Below are positions 45,530 to 58,601 of a stretch of DNA of 64,000 nucleotides, piece after piece. Position 1 is the stretch's first letter. Every line of letters begins with the position of its first letter. Source of the DNA: Cephalopachus bancanus. Lineage: Eukaryota; Chordata; Mammalia; Primates; Tarsiidae. Where the stretch lies: assembly GCA_027257055.1 (NCBI GenBank), contig JAPVLO010000275.1, positions 2,852,001-2,916,000 of the forward strand, in the 5' to 3' direction. The notes below the pieces were generated by a model, which ran no database searches, had not been told where the DNA came from, and saw only the letters and a program-made list of their open reading frames with translations. The position numbers and the translations under genes were made by a program.

Positions 45530-45770
45530 GGTTAGCACTAACCTGTTTCAGGCACTGCAGCCTATGCTCTTGACCATCTTCTCAGTCATTTCATTTATCT
45601 TCATTTTACAGATGAGGAAATGAAGACTCAGAGATGAATTACTTTTAGGTGTACATATACAATCAGTCAACAGATGTTTGAAGTAGGGTTTTCTGTGTTT
45701 TTCTTATGCCAAATATTCAACTCTCCTCTGTCAGAATCTGGAGCCCTTAGAGTAATGAATTCTAATAATG
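45530..45770 (-). mobile_element. MIR SINE
   Basis: In + view 'cattttacagatgaggaaat' and 'gaagactcagagatgaatta' are the antisense MIR centre ('cctcatctgtaaaatg'). Confidence 0.8.
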
Positions 45771-45837
45771 GCCAAGTATGGCCAGGCAAAGCTGGGGCTG
45801 TTTCAGATATAATCAGTGATGACAGGAATTATGAGAA

Positions 45838-45940
45838 TAACAATAATAATAAACATTTGCTGAGCACTGACTATGTGCCAGACATGAGTTCCTATTTTAC
45901 ATGCTGTTGTGTTCAGATAGAGGTAGGCTGTACAATAATA
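45838..45940 (-). mobile_element. MIR SINE 3' part
   Basis: 'aacatttgctgagcactgac' and 'tatgtgccagacatgagtt' are antisense MIR tail motifs. Confidence 0.75.
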
Positions 45941-45959
45941 AAACATCATCAGCATTTTC

Positions 45960-46170
45960 TGTGACTTAAAACAACAAAGGCTTATTTCTCACTCGCACTG
46001 TATTTCCATTTTGGACTGGCCAGGGGTTGTGCTTGCTGTTATTTTGTACTGTCTGGCAGATGGAGAGAAGTATCAAATCACACACAGCCTCCTGTGGCAT
46101 CCACCTAGAATTGAACAGAGCCAGATGCCATGGGCCAAAACCCAGTCCCAAGGCCAGACCTGAAATCAAA
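45960..46170 (+). other. Probable ancient repeat, family unassigned
   Basis: 'gacttaaaacaacaaaggct' and 'tatttctcactcgcac' recall a common old interspersed repeat, but I cannot name it safely. Confidence 0.35.
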
Positions 46171-46264
46171 AGAGCAGGCTGTGCCTGGCAGGCAGGATCA
46201 GAAATATTAGGTGACAGCAGCAGTGACTGCTACACATGTGTCTTTTACCTCTCCCAAAACTATT

Positions 46265-46365
46265 TTACTGAAGAGGAAGTGGGGTATGAAAAGCTGTAGG
46301 GACCTGTTGTGAATGTCACACAGCCAATATAGATAGAGCTCAGCCTTGACACCTGGCGAAGACTC
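46265..46365 (-). mobile_element. MIR-like fragment
   Basis: 'gtgaatgtcacacagccaat' followed by 'agagctcagcc' resembles antisense MIR ('aaggtcacacagctagt'). Confidence 0.5.
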
Positions 46366-46379
46366 CATAATCTGCACTA

Positions 46380-47240
46380 TTTTTTTGTAAATTAATTTTT
46401 TAATTGAAAAATAAAAATGGTACATATTTACTGTGTGCATCATGCTGTTTTAATATATGTATATATTGTGGAATGTCTAAATCAAGCTAATAAAGCATTA
46501 CCTCACCTATTTACCAGTTACTTGTGGTGAGGACACTTAAAATTCACTCTCTAGCCAGGTACAGTGGCTCAAGTCTATAATCCCAGCACTTTGGGAGGCT
46601 GAGGTGAGAGGATTGCCTGAGCCCAGGGATTTGAGACCAGCCTGGGTAACTTGGCGAGATCTCGTCTCTATAATAAATCAGAAAATTAGCCGGGTACGGT
46701 AGCGTGAGGGAGAAGGATGGCCTGAGTCCTGCAGGTTGAGGCTACGGTGGCCGTGAGTGTGCCACTGCACTCCAGCCTGGGCGACAGACTGAGACTCCAA
46801 CTCAAAAAAACAAACAAACAAAAACTACTCCCTTAGGGATTTTCAAGAATAAAATACATTATTACTAACTTTGGCCATCATGATGTACAACAGATCTCTC
46901 GAATCTATTCCCCCTAATTGAAATTTCATATCCTGACCAACATCTCTCCCTGATATCTACCATTCTACTCTATGATTCCATGGGTTTGACATTTTTAGAT
47001 TCCACCTGTAAGTGAGATCATGCAGTAACTGTCTTTCTGTGTCTGGCTCATCTCACTCAGTATCGTGTCCTCAGGTTTACCCATGTTGCTTCAAATGACA
47101 GAATTTCCTTCTGCCTTAAGGCTGAATAGCATTTTATCATGTTTTGTTCATCCACTCATTCATTAATGGACACTTAGACTTATTCCATATATTGGCTATT
47201 GTGAATAGTGCTGTGATGAACATGGCAGTACAGATATTAT
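46380..47240 (-). mobile_element. Old L1 3' fragment with Alu
   Basis: Antisense L1M 3' region: 'aataaaaatggtacatattt', 'atcaagctaataaagcatta', and after the Alu 'ccatcatgatgtacaac', 'catgcagtaactgtctttct' and 'ggctattgtgaatagtgctg'. Confidence 0.85.
46553..46824 (+). mobile_element. Alu SINE with internal deletion
   Basis: Starts 'gccaggtacagtggctcaa' and ends 'gagactccaactc' plus (CAAA)n. About 25 bp of the right arm is missing after 'cggtagcgtgaggg'. Confidence 0.95.
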
Positions 47241-50200
47241 AGTCTATACTCCTTGTCATTGCACACTTCTGTCTCTCTAGCTACTGTTGACTGAGCACCA
47301 ATGATGCACTAGGCACTGAACTCAACATAATTCACATCCTCTACTCCTCCCATCCTGCAGATTTTGTGCATCACTGAACTCAACATAATTCACATCCTCT
47401 ACTCCTCCCATCCTGCAGATTTTATGCATCACATTTTACCTGTGAGGACAGTGAATTTTATCCTGAAGGCAATGAAGACATAATGTATTCTACTCTCCTA
47501 AGTGTTAGTCAAAATTTAAAACTTAGTTTGCCTGATTTTAAAGTATATATATATATTTGGCATTACCCTATAAAATCCCTGAGAGAACAAGCACAAGTCT
47601 AAATTTAATAAATATTAATTAGGTCCCTAATCTCCACAAGATACTCAAAACTCAAGCCTCCCTCTTGATGACTTGTGGTAAGTAGTGATATTTGAGAGCA
47701 GTAGATCATCTATCAAGAAAGGAGAGACTGAATACCAGGCAATCACTAGCCCATATGATGCCTCCATGAGGACTAGAAAAAGGCACACCTTCCTCAAAAC
47801 ACCTTGTTTCTATCTGAATGCTGTCATAATACACTGCTTTGTCAGAGTGAGATCTTCTACTGCCATCTGATAGAGAATTTTTGTAAAACACATGCAAGTC
47901 TATGGTAGCTATGATGCGCATGGTGCCTCCAAATGATGTGACCCAAATGACACAACCCAAGTGAGTGGCCTGACTGTGCTTACCAAGGATCTCCTTGGTC
48001 TCTTCCTCCATTTTTCCCAGGGTGAATTTCATTTGCAATTTAATCTCCTAGGACACACAGAAGCAGCATTTTTTGTCATGATGCAATGGCAGTATGCAAT
48101 CATCAGCCCTGTCATGAGAACAGTCATGAGAATCTAAGAACAGGCAGGCTTCTTATCTTTTCCCATACTGAGGGAGAATTATTTGGAGTCTGCATATGAC
48201 TTATAGCCTAAAGAGCTGATTATTCATCTCAGTTTTGTCACTTCCTGCCTAGTGAACGTTCACAAGTCACTCTACCACTGAGCATTCATTACTTCTCTTT
48301 GGAAAGGTGTTGGGTCCCCAGCCTGTGTGTCTTGCACCATGATTCTGCTCTGTGAGGACTTGGAAGCACTTGGAGAGTGAGGATACACCCCACACAGCCT
48401 CTCTTCTGAATGATACTTACTCATTCAGACTTGAATACCTGTTACCGAGCCAGGCTTTATGCGAGGTTGAGATACAAGAATGAAGAACAGTTTGCACGTA
48501 CAGTTAACTAATGTTTGTTCACCAGATGAAGAGTTCTTTGAGAGTAGAGACGGCTTTAAGCTTTTCTCCATAAACCCACCATTGTACCAGGACAGCTCCA
48601 AGATCACAGGTGAGCCTAATGGGATGTTTCCGAGTTAAAGGATATTAAGAACAAATCTCTACATTTGGCCCACTGTCTCCTCCTTGCTAGATTTTTTTGT
48701 ACTAGATTGCCAAACTTAAGTTATTCTTGACTAATCTCCTAGCTTCAGAAAATAAAGATTTATTATCTTGACCCAACCCCTTATCTAGTTGTTAAACAAC
48801 ATGTTTTGGAACATTGAGATTATGGTGTGCTGTGTAATATCAATTGATAACACTAATAGCTAGAATTTGCTGCGTGAATCCTATATATCAGCTTTATAGG
48901 TCCAGGTTTACTAGTGGTAAGTCAGATACAATGGAAATACTGTCATTGCCCTATAGACCAGAGTCTGTTATATAACTTTATTTTAACTGAGTGATTGACA
49001 CTATATCTGTACCTTGATAGAGAAGTTAATTTCCTGGGTAGGATGGTAAATTCTTAACTAGATCTCTAAAGAGTATTGTCTACCAGGTCTGTGTCAAATT
49101 GAAAGGTGATTCTTAATCAGCATATGTTGTTAGCACGTTTTATCAGAAGCTCAAGTGAAGACAAATTTGCAGCTTTCCTACAGAAGACAGAGTCAAGGTT
49201 TTAAAAAATGACATTGACAGTTAAGAATGAGGGGCCACAGAAAAATTAAACACAATTTATTAGAAAAAAGTGTAATTGCTTGCATTACTTGCAAGGTACA
49301 AAGGATTCCTGGCTTGGTGATGACTCATGTGAAAAAGAAATGAGATTTTTACACAAGTAAAACTTCACATGAATAAATTCTGTGCGAGGTTGCCAAAATA
49401 GTGAGAAATATTAAAATCTAGCACCCAAATAAAAGATGGCAATAATTCTACTGCTTTCTTGTGGATATTGCTATAGCTAGAATTATATTTCCATTCTTAA
49501 TTCATTTATACATTCTAAATACATGTCTATCTATTGAAAGCTTTCCTCATCAAAATATCCACAGTAAAATATTTTCAATGAATTTGGAAAATTAGAAGTA
49601 TCTTAATAATTCAAAATAAATATTCAACTCTAGAAAACAATAGGATAGGTTTCTTCCTCTTGTTCATAAGGTTGAAAAAACATGTAGCAGTTATTTGCAC
49701 ACACTTTAAAAACAATTTGTATTACTTCTGTTAACAGACAAAATGGGGAGAGATCATAAATTCATTTTATAAAGGGGAAGACGAAATTGGGATTTGGTAA
49801 TTTCATGGTATCTCACCCAGGAATCTCATAAAAGTATTGTCAGGTGAGTCATTTTAGTGGAAGCCAGGAAGCTCATTTCAAGATTGATATTGACAAAGAG
49901 AGTGCAGCAGAGAAAATGTAAAAATCATCTTATGTGTAGAAACCTAGAAAATTTACCCGAGTTATAAATAATAAAAGTCTCAACTATGCGAAGGCATGTC
50001 CTGTAAATAAGTCATCCTGTGTTTTATGTATCTCCAAATGTCAGAACTAGGAATATCAAGATCGTTGACTAAAACAAAGTATAAGAAATAAATGTTTAAT
50101 AACAAAAACTTTTTCAGAATTGAGTTAGGCTGCCTCTTAGAGCAGGTCTCTCTACTAGGTAGATTCTGGAGAAAAGTTTTGGAGTTTGGGATAGTCTATG

Positions 50201-51107
50201 GGGTGATTCATGAGGTCTTGTCCAATGCTAAGGCTATGGTGCCCCAGGGTCATGATTTTTGGAGCCAGTTTATTGTTGTCTGAATACCAAGCCATGTGGC
50301 TGGACTTGTCTTTCCCAGGAGAGCCTCTCCCTTTACCTTAATTCAAAATATTTTTACTTTGCAAACTCAATTTGAAAAAGTACTGAAATGTTTGGCCAAA
50401 TTCTATGTTCTTGTTATGAGGACAACTTGTGGAATGTGTAAATGATCAGGACTTCCAGAATATCTAGGTTCAATTCCTATTGATGTGTATAGATGCTTCC
50501 CTATTTTGGTAGCAATGGATTAACTTTGTGATAAGTAACTAAGTAATGGTTGAACAAAAAACAAAGTGTTTCCAATAATCAGTATTGTTTTTTCTTACCA
50601 TGAGAAAATATTCTTTCTATGCATTTAGGATGAAGTCATCTCATTTCTTTTCTTCAGGTTTGAATTACTCAGTTTTTGTCATTCATTTTTAGTTGGGCAA
50701 AAATAATTAAAGGAAAACCTTGGAGATGTTTCAAAAAACATTATGTTATTTAGATTTAGTTTTGTTACAAGCTTAAAGAGCAGTATTGTTCTTGTGGGCA
50801 AACAGAATTTGGGAGGAAGGTTGAGAGTATTTTCCTCCTCTAAAATTATATTTCATAGGACTTACAAAATATAGAATAATAAGTACAGAAAGCACAATAT
50901 GATACCAGTTGACGAGTCACATAAGAAGCCATTACTATCTATAAAAAGTTCATGCATAAACCCTTATTTAAAACGGCCCCCCAGGTAAAGAGGAAGTCAG
51001 TATCACAAGACCTTGGAGGAGGGAGACCTTCCCCTTCCAGCCCGGGAGACAAAGGAAGGCTTTTTTAGAAGATATGACATTGGATCTGGTCCTGGAAAGA
51101 TAAAAAC
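47241..51107. other. Long repeat-poor stretch, no gene recognised
   Basis: Nearly 3.9 kb without a transposon I can name, apart from the tandem duplication at 47314-47429. Frames do not exceed 110 codons (47706-48038, minus, no domain). Positions 49200-49480 resemble conserved non-coding DNA in texture (AT-rich, TAATTG cores), which is only an impression. Confidence 0.5.
47314..47429 (+). repeat. 58-bp perfect-period tandem duplication
   Basis: 'cactgaactcaacataatt' through 'cctgcagatttt(g/a)tgcat' occurs at 47314-47371 and again at 47372-47429 with a single base difference, so it is recent. Confidence 0.97.
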
Positions 51108-51530
51108 AACTTGGGAGTATAAAATGAAATGTTATTCAGTCAACATAAGAAAATCTTGTCATTTGCAACAACATGGATGAACCTGGAGGACATTATGCCA
51201 AATGAAATAAACAGGATTATATAGAAAGACAAACACTGCATGATCTCACTTATATGTGGGAATCTAAAAATGTCAAACTCATAGAAGTAGAGGGTAAAAC
51301 AGTGATTTTCAGGCACTTGGGGGTAGAGCAAACTGGAGTAAAAGGGTTGAAATGAATTAATAAAATGAATTTGTCTAGGAATACAAAGGACAGCCTGAGT
51401 GGTGATGGATGTGTTAATTAATATGATTGTGGTAATAGTTACACAATGTATACGTATGTCAAGCCATCATGTTGTACATATTGAATACATCCAATCTGTC
51501 AAAGTTTAACATTTAAAAAATAAAATATTT
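51108..51530 (+). mobile_element. Old L1 3' end
   Basis: 'acaacatggatgaacctgga', 'actgcatgatctcacttata', 'taattaatatgattgtggta' and 'atcatgttgtacatattga' are the sense 3' end of an L1MA/B-type element, ending in an A-rich tail. Confidence 0.88.
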
Positions 51531-52975
51531 TTAAAGAAAAAATATAACAATGAGATAAAACGTCACCATTGTTAAATTTTACCTACTCGAATGCAAAGGA
51601 GATAGAAAGCTAGAATATCTTCAAACATTCAAAAAGAGCCACCTCAGGAAAACATCACCAATATAAAAATCAACTGTGATATACTAAATTGCATTTGGCA
51701 ACTGATTAAAATAGAAATTGAGCAGTAAGAATTGGCAGTGTTTGTTTAGTACCCTCTAGGTGAGAGATGTGTTGGGAACAGAGAATAGTCTGTTCTTGAC
51801 CTATATACCCATATGGGTCTGGGATAATCTCGCCAATTTGTATGACTTGTGAAATATCCCTTAAAAGCATCCAATTCCTTCTGGGCCACGCCTTGATGCA
51901 TCCATGCCTCTGTGTGCCTCCTCTCCTCTCTGTGGCCACCTACCCTCTCCCTGCATGCTCCAGACCCCTTCGGACTTTCAGGAAAGCTCTCTTCCATTTA
52001 GTAGTAGCTATTCACCAACTACTCACTCATTCAGGCATTCAGTGTTGTGCTAGTTGGCTTTTCTGTGGGAACAAACAACCACAAAGTATCCATGGATTTC
52101 ACCAGCAAACAGTCATTTTCCACTTGGGTTATAAGATGGCTACACATTGGCTCTGGGTCTGACCTATGGGTCCCCTATGCTCCATGATCCAGATTGAAGG
52201 AGATGTGCCCTCTTGGGAAATGCCATGTTTATGCTGTAGGGGAATTTCTCCTTGAACCAGGCACACTGCCTCTTCTCTGCTCATTTCATCAACTCCAGCC
52301 AGTCTCTGTGAGGAAGATTAGTGTTCCCCACTTGTGGGAGATGCTGAACATCACATGTCAACAGGGAGGAGAGTGAGCAGTGGGGAGTGACTAGACTGTC
52401 AACCACAGCTGAAAGTTACTTTCTCTGGACTGTAGCCCAAGAATCATGTTCTGAAAGATGTGGCATAATTCCTCATCTGGAATTGCAATTCTTCTCTGAT
52501 AGATCCTGCTGTTCTCTTGCCAGTCGAGGAGATTGCACCTCCACACCTAAGCTCAGCGGTTCCTTCCCTTCTTCCACAGTCACTTTCTTCTGGTGGACAC
52601 CCCAGAGGCAGACATCCTGCCTAGAGTGCTGAGCTTTTGGGGAAATCATGTGCTGTCAGACCTTCTCTTCCCAGATCACCACTCCATCACAGGGATGGTC
52701 TGTCACTGATGGACTTATCCTAGATGCAAGATATTCTGCTCAGCTGACTGGGCTTCTCCAGCAGTGACTCTTGCCCTGAGACCTGTTTCATTCCAGCTAT
52801 TGGCCAACGTGCCTCATCCGCCAGAAGCAACAGGACCATGACAGCTGAGCAATGAAACATGACATTGCTTTGCTTCCAGACTCACAGAGAAACTTGCTGA
52901 CTGTTACTAATTTTGTGTAGCAGACTTGTATTTTACTTCATATCCTAATGTGTGTATGAAATAAAACTTGTCTAT
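51531..52975. other. Unique with a possible ancient repeat at 52040-52400
   Basis: 'ctagttggcttttctgtggg' and 'aacaaacaaccacaaag' suggest an old interspersed repeat, unassigned. The 106-, 81- and 60-codon frames have no domain. Confidence 0.45.
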
Positions 52976-53935
52976 GTCTTTCGGTTCCTTGTTCTGGGTA
53001 TTTACCCAGGAGTGGAATTGCTGGGTCATAGGGTGTGCTTTTGTTCAATACTGGTGTACTGCTGATAGTTTTCCAAATTAATGGTGATAATTTATACTTG
53101 CACCGGCAATATAATATGGGTCCTAACAATCTTTAAATTTTAACCATCATGATGAGTGCTGTCTTTTGGTTGTTTTAATTTGCTTTTTCCTGATGACTAA
53201 CGATGTTGAAAGACTTTTGATATGAACATTTATCATGTCAATTCCCTCCTTTTACAAAATGCCTATTCAAATAGTTTCTCAATTTTGTACTCAAATCTTT
53301 TTCTTACTGGTTAATAGAAACACTTTATTTATGTTATCTAGACATGGGACCTTTGTTGCACATGGTTAAAATATTCTCTCCCATTCAGTGTCTTACATTT
53401 TCATTATTTTAATGTTGTATTTCATTGACGATATGTTCAAAATTTCTTTATGTTCAAAATTTTAATGGAGTATAACTTATCAATCTTTTTTATGTTTAAA
53501 CCTTTCCATACAGTGCTTAAGAAATCTTTTTCTAAGCCAGGGTCATTAATAAACTCAATTAGAATATAACCTGGCCAGGCGCGGTAGCTCACGTTTCTAA
53601 TCCCAGCACTTTGGGAGGCCAAAGCAAGAGGATTGCCTGAGCCTACATGTTCGAGACCAGCGTGGGCAACATGGTGAAACCTTGACTCTACAATAAATCA
53701 AAAAATTAGCTGGGCGTGGTAGCAGGTGCCTGTAATTCTGGCTACTCGGAAGGCTGAGGCGGAAGGATCACTTAAGCCCAGCAGGTCAGCCCTCGGGTGA
53801 CTGCGAGCATGCCACTGCACTCTTGCCTGGGCGATGGAGTGAGACTTCAACTCAAAAAAAAAAAAGAGAGAGAGAAAAGAATATAACCTACACTTTTATT
53901 GCTTACCCATCACATTTAGATTTAAAATCCACATA
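52976..53935 (-). mobile_element. Old L1 (L1M) ORF2 C-terminal/3' fragment with Alu
   Basis: In + view 'gggtatttacccaggagtgg', 'aattgctgggtcatagggtg', 'tgatgactaacgatgttgaa' and 'aagaaatctttttctaagcc' are antisense ORF2. It resumes after the Alu to about 53935. Confidence 0.85.
53573..53878 (+). mobile_element. Alu SINE, full length
   Basis: Starts 'ggccaggcgcggtagctca' and ends 'gagacttcaactc' plus A-rich tail. Perfect target duplication 'agaatataacct' at 53561-53572 and 53879-53890. Confidence 0.97.
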
Positions 53936-54195
53936 GAAAGCATTATTGTGCATGTATTAGATGTAAAATAAGGCCAAAATCTCATTTTTCCACATGAATA
54001 TCCAACTAACATGATTATTAAAACAGTTATTTTTCTTTCATTATTCTGTGATGTTCTTTGTCTCAGTGCATGTGTGACTTTTTGTACTTTTATCATGCTT
54101 TGTTGGTCTCTTTGTCTATACTTATATCTCTACCATATTTTCTTAATTAAGATTTTTTATAACTCTTCATATTTAATATTGACTTATTTATGAAA

Positions 54196-54509
54196 TAAGT
54201 TGGGCACAGAATAGACAAATACTGCATGATCTCACTACATGTGAAATTTATAGAACTCAGAACCAGAGACTAGACTGATGGTTACCAAGGGATGGTGGGA
54301 AGGGGCAAGATATCCATCAAAAGATATAGAATTTCATTTAGACGGGAGGGATAACTTCAAGAAATCTATTGTGCAGCAGGTGACTGCAGTTAATAAATGT
54401 ATTGTACTCTTGAAAATCACTAAGATATTAGATTTTGTGTTCTCACCACAAAAAATAAGCATATGAGGTAATACTTCTATTAACTAGCTTGATTTAGTTA
54501 TTCCACGAT

Positions 54510-54568
<59 letters not shown>

Positions 54569-54640
54569 AACATCATGGTGTACACTATGAATATATACTA
54601 TTCTGTCAATTGAAAAGAAATAATTTTAAAAATAAATACG
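54196..54640 (+). mobile_element. Old L1 3' end with TG expansion
   Basis: 'atactgcatgatctcactac', 'ggttaccaagggatggtggg', 'tgaaaatcactaagatatta' and 'acatcatggtgtacactatg' are L1MA/B 3'UTR. A (TG)n run of about 27 units at 54511-54565 sits in it. Confidence 0.88.
54511..54565 (+). repeat. (TG)n microsatellite
   Basis: Starts TGTGTATG, then an uninterrupted TG run. Confidence 0.98.
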
Positions 54641-54724
54641 TAAAATATTGACTTGTTTAATCATGACTACTTGACTTTCTAAGTTTTACAATAAGAGTTT
54701 GGTGACTTGTTTCCATCACATCTA

Positions 54725-56570
54725 TAATAACATTTTACTTTTAAATTTTAGAGCTACAGAAAAGTTGCAAAAATAGTATAGAGGTTATCTATTCAGCTTC
54801 TCTTAAAGTTACCATCTTATGTACGATGACCACTTATCTACCTAATCCTGAATTGTATCCCATATCTTTAAAAATAAAGAAAAGTTAACATCTTGTGTAA
54901 CCATGGTACATTTGTCAAAACTAACTGCTAACTAAAATCCAGAATTTATTTGTATTCCACTGAGTTTTTACATCAATTATTATTATTATTATTATCGCTG
55001 TTTCCAGTATCCAATCCAAAATACTACATTGCATTTATATTTCCTTGGTTTCCTCTGGTCTGTGGCAGTTTCTCAGTCTTTCCTTGTTATCATGCCATTA
55101 ATCACTTAAGAATTACTGGCCAAGTACTTAGAATGCTTCTCCATTAGTGTTTGTCTGAGAGTTTTTTTCCCCCATTCATGATTAACTTGGAATTATGAGT
55201 TTTTGGAAAAAAAATTCACAAAAGTTAAGCTCCCTCCTCATCCCATTACATTAAGGGGATATGATATCAACATGACCTATTACTGGTGATTTAACCTCGA
55301 TCATCTGGTTCAGGTAGTGTTTGCTAGGTTTCTTCATCATGAAGACACTTTCTCCCTGTTCAATTCTCTGTTCTTTGGACGTGAGTCACTAAGTCTGGTC
55401 TGCATTCAAGGTCAACTGTGGGGTGGGCACTATGGTCTACCTCCTGAAGGGAACTGTATCTATTTATATTATCTGGAATTTTTATATAGAGATTTGTCTC
55501 TTCTCCTTTATTTACTTAATTATTTAATCATTTATTTATATAGAATGTAAACTCATATATGTTTATTTTATACTTTGGGTTATTAGCTAATACTGCACTA
55601 TTTATTTTCTTCCTGGTTAGCATCTATATCTATTTGGCATGCTGTTCCCCCTTTTTTTCCTTTGGAGCATTTTTTGGATTCTGGCATATGAAGATGATGC
55701 AGGCTTTTGTGGATATCTCTTGCCTCTGTATACAAACTAGGATCTCCAGTACAGTGTTGAATAGCGGTGGAATAGTGCACAACCATCTTTTTCATTCCTA
55801 ATCTCAGAGGCTCTTACAACTTTGCTATTTGATATGAAAATGTGTTTATCAGATTAAGAAGGTATCTTGCTATGTCTTATTTGGTAGTTATTATTTAAAA
55901 TTCATAACTAGATAGTTAAATTTTTAAAAATGTTTTTTCTTACTGTGGGGAATTATGTAGACTGATTTTCAGATGTTAAACTAATCTTGTATTCCAACAT
56001 AGCCATGATTTATTTTCCTTTATGTGTACATCACTAGATTCAGTTTTCAAATGCTTTCATTTTGATTTATTTTAAAATTATGTCCAGAAGGGGGATTAGT
56101 TTTTCAAAAATTCAATGTAACCTGTTAAGAATTCAAGTGTAATTTTACTTTATTCTGATACTCTTGTTTTGATTTTGTCCCAAGATTATCTTTGATTCGT
56201 AAAATAAATCAGGAGGCATTTTTTCTTATTTTATTCTCTGGTAGAGTTTGTGTACTATGAGAGTGATTTGTTCCTAAATTATTGAGTAAAATTCATTAGT
56301 GAATGCACTTGAGTCTGTTTTTTTGGTGACAAATTGATTACAAATTCAATTTCATTGTTAATTATAGGCCTGTGAAGATTTTCTGTTCATTTTTATATTT
56401 AAATTTCGTAAGTCATATTTTTCTAAGAACTTGTCTATTTTTCAGCAATTTTGGCATAAAGTTCTTCATAATATTTTCTAGTTTTTTCAAAAATACCTGT
56501 ATGAGCTCTGGTGGTATTCTCTTTTATGAATAATATTTGTTATTTATTCCTTAATTCTTTTTGAATTCAT
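54725..56570 (-). mobile_element. Old L1 (L1ME type), 3'UTR and RT remnants
   Basis: Antisense order: 'gagctacagaaaagttgcaa', 'ttggtttcctctggtctgtg' and 'gtggggtgggcactatggtc' (3'UTR), 'atctccagtacagtgttgaa' and 'aattcaagtg' text (RT), then 'gtggtattctcttttatgaa' towards the linker at 56560. Frames are closed throughout. Confidence 0.75.
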
Positions 56571-56765
56571 TATAAATTATTTTCATATAACTTATATTTA
56601 TGATTATATTATTATTTTTATGATTTTATTTACATTAAATATATAAATTATATAAACTATAATTAATTGTATTACCAATATGCATAATTATTTATGTGTA
56701 TATTGTACAAACACATATATATGTATATATAGAGAAATAATAGTATAATTAACTATTATTAAACT
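56560..56765. repeat. Extremely AT-rich tract
   Basis: About 200 bp almost without G or C, with repeated TATA/ATTA text. A DNA-unwinding or slippage-prone sequence; no gene. Confidence 0.85.
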
Positions 56766-57730
56766 ATCACCCTGCTTTGAAATTTATTAGCTTATTGAAA
56801 ACCCTTAAATCCTCTTTACATGAATACACATGTAAAATTATTTTTAAATAAATTGCAGAGACGTTTTAAAATGTCAATTGACCATTTAGTTCATTCAATC
56901 AATAATTGCCTTTTTCTATTGGGTCTTTTTATTTTTTTTACTAATTTATACATAGCCCATTAGGTTCAAAATTATTCTTATATTGACCTTCTGTGAACCT
57001 GTTTAGAATAGCATCTCCCATCTCCTGCCAAACTCTGTATTATCTCATCTGCTTTATTTCTCTCCTTGGCACTTTCTGAAATCTGCTGTTTATTAAAATA
57101 TTTATTCATTTATTTATCATTATCTGCCTCTTCTATGAGAGATGGCTATTTTTGGTTTGGTTTTCTACAGCATTCCCAGTGACTAGAATAGGACCTGGCA
57201 CATAATAGACTTTAAATAAGGACTTGGATGAGCTAATCTATTTGTAGTAGATTTAAACATATTCTTAATCTAAATATACTAAGCCCTTTTTGGCTACATT
57301 ACATGATTAGAATATATATATTCTAATTTCTGTTGGTTTGTGGTGGCTTTTGGTATATAGGTGCGTTAACTTGTAATATTGCCAAATTGATTCATTTTTA
57401 ATATGATTGTCTACTTTAGTAATTTGTCCCATCCTAACAACATGAAAATACAATTCCACATGTTCTTCTAAGGATTTATTTAATTTTTCAGTTCACATTT
57501 AGGCTTTAAATCTGTCATACGTTTATAAATGGTGTCTGATAGAAATCTACACTTTTTTCCTGAATAAATCGTCTCTGGATCGTTTCATTCAGTAGTTTAC
57601 CTTTTACCTGCTGACCTGCAATGCATTTCTTCACATTACAGATTTGACTCTTTTTTAGTCTATTTTCTGTTCCTATAACACAGTCGCACTGTTTCAATTT
57701 CCATAGCTTTCTAACAGGTTTTGATAGACT
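56766..57730. other. No gene recognised; AT-rich
   Basis: Texture like old L1 antisense, but I cannot place it on the element with confidence. Confidence 0.45.
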
Positions 57731-57749
57731 TTCGTTGGTGAATACCCAT

Positions 57750-58200
57750 CCACTTTGGTTCCTGTGTATGATTTACTACAAGGACTCACAGGACACAGAC
57801 AAGCTGGTACTCACAGTTACTGTTCATTGTAGTGGAAGGATACTAAGATTAGAATCAGCGAGGGAACAAGGTGCATACAGCAGAGTCCAGAGGCAACTAG
57901 GCATGGATTTCCAGTTGTGCTTCACATTACTGACCTTAAGCACTCAGTCTCCAGTCACCTGCCCCTTACCCCCAGTTGGTCAAAGTGACACAATGTGACT
58001 CAATGCCTCAGGCATACAGAAATAGATGTTCACTATAAATTACATTGTTAGCATATACTATCTGCTGTGGTGCAAAGACCCAGGTATAAAAAGACAAATA
58101 TCAGACAGCATGTTACAAGGGCTCAGAGGTTATCTCCCAGGATCCTGTCAGGGCTCATTCTAAAGACCTTTGAAATATGCAGGGTTTGGGCAGCCTAGGC
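57750..58200 (-). mobile_element. Possible ancient LTR remnant
   Basis: 'aggactcacaggacacagac', 'tactcacagttactgttcat' and 'gaaggatactaagattagaa' recall the antisense of an old ERV LTR. The family name is uncertain. Confidence 0.4.
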
Positions 58201-58335
58201 CTACTGAGTTAGCCCTTTGCTGCACAGTTCTATTGCAAAATTATTTCTTCTTGACCTCATTCTCTTTCATATGAAATTTAGACTTAACTTTTTCAGTAAA
58301 ATACTTTTTTAGTATTTGTACTTGAATTGGATTTT

Positions 58336-58601
58336 ACTTTTTTTGAGTCTGGGTCTCATTCTGTGGCCCAGGCTGGCGTGTGGTAAGCCATGATAGTGCC
58401 AGTCTCAAAGACCTAAGCTCAAGCTATCCTCCCACCTCAACTTTCCAAGTACAGTTGTGCACCACCGCACATGACTTTTTTTTTTTTAATAGAGATGGGA
58501 TCTGTTGCCCAGACTGGTCCTGAACTCCTGGACTCAAGTAATTCTTGCCTTACCTTCCTGAAGTGCTGGGATTACAAATGTGAGCTATTGTGTCTGGCCA
58601 A
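58336..58601 (-). mobile_element. Older AluJ-like SINE
   Basis: Antisense Alu with 'gagtctgggtctcattctgt', a middle T-tract, 'aatagagatgggatctgtt' and the end 'tgtctggcc'. It lacks the 'caataaatcaaaaa' and 'ccaactc' diagnostics of the young Alus here, so it predates them. Confidence 0.88.
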
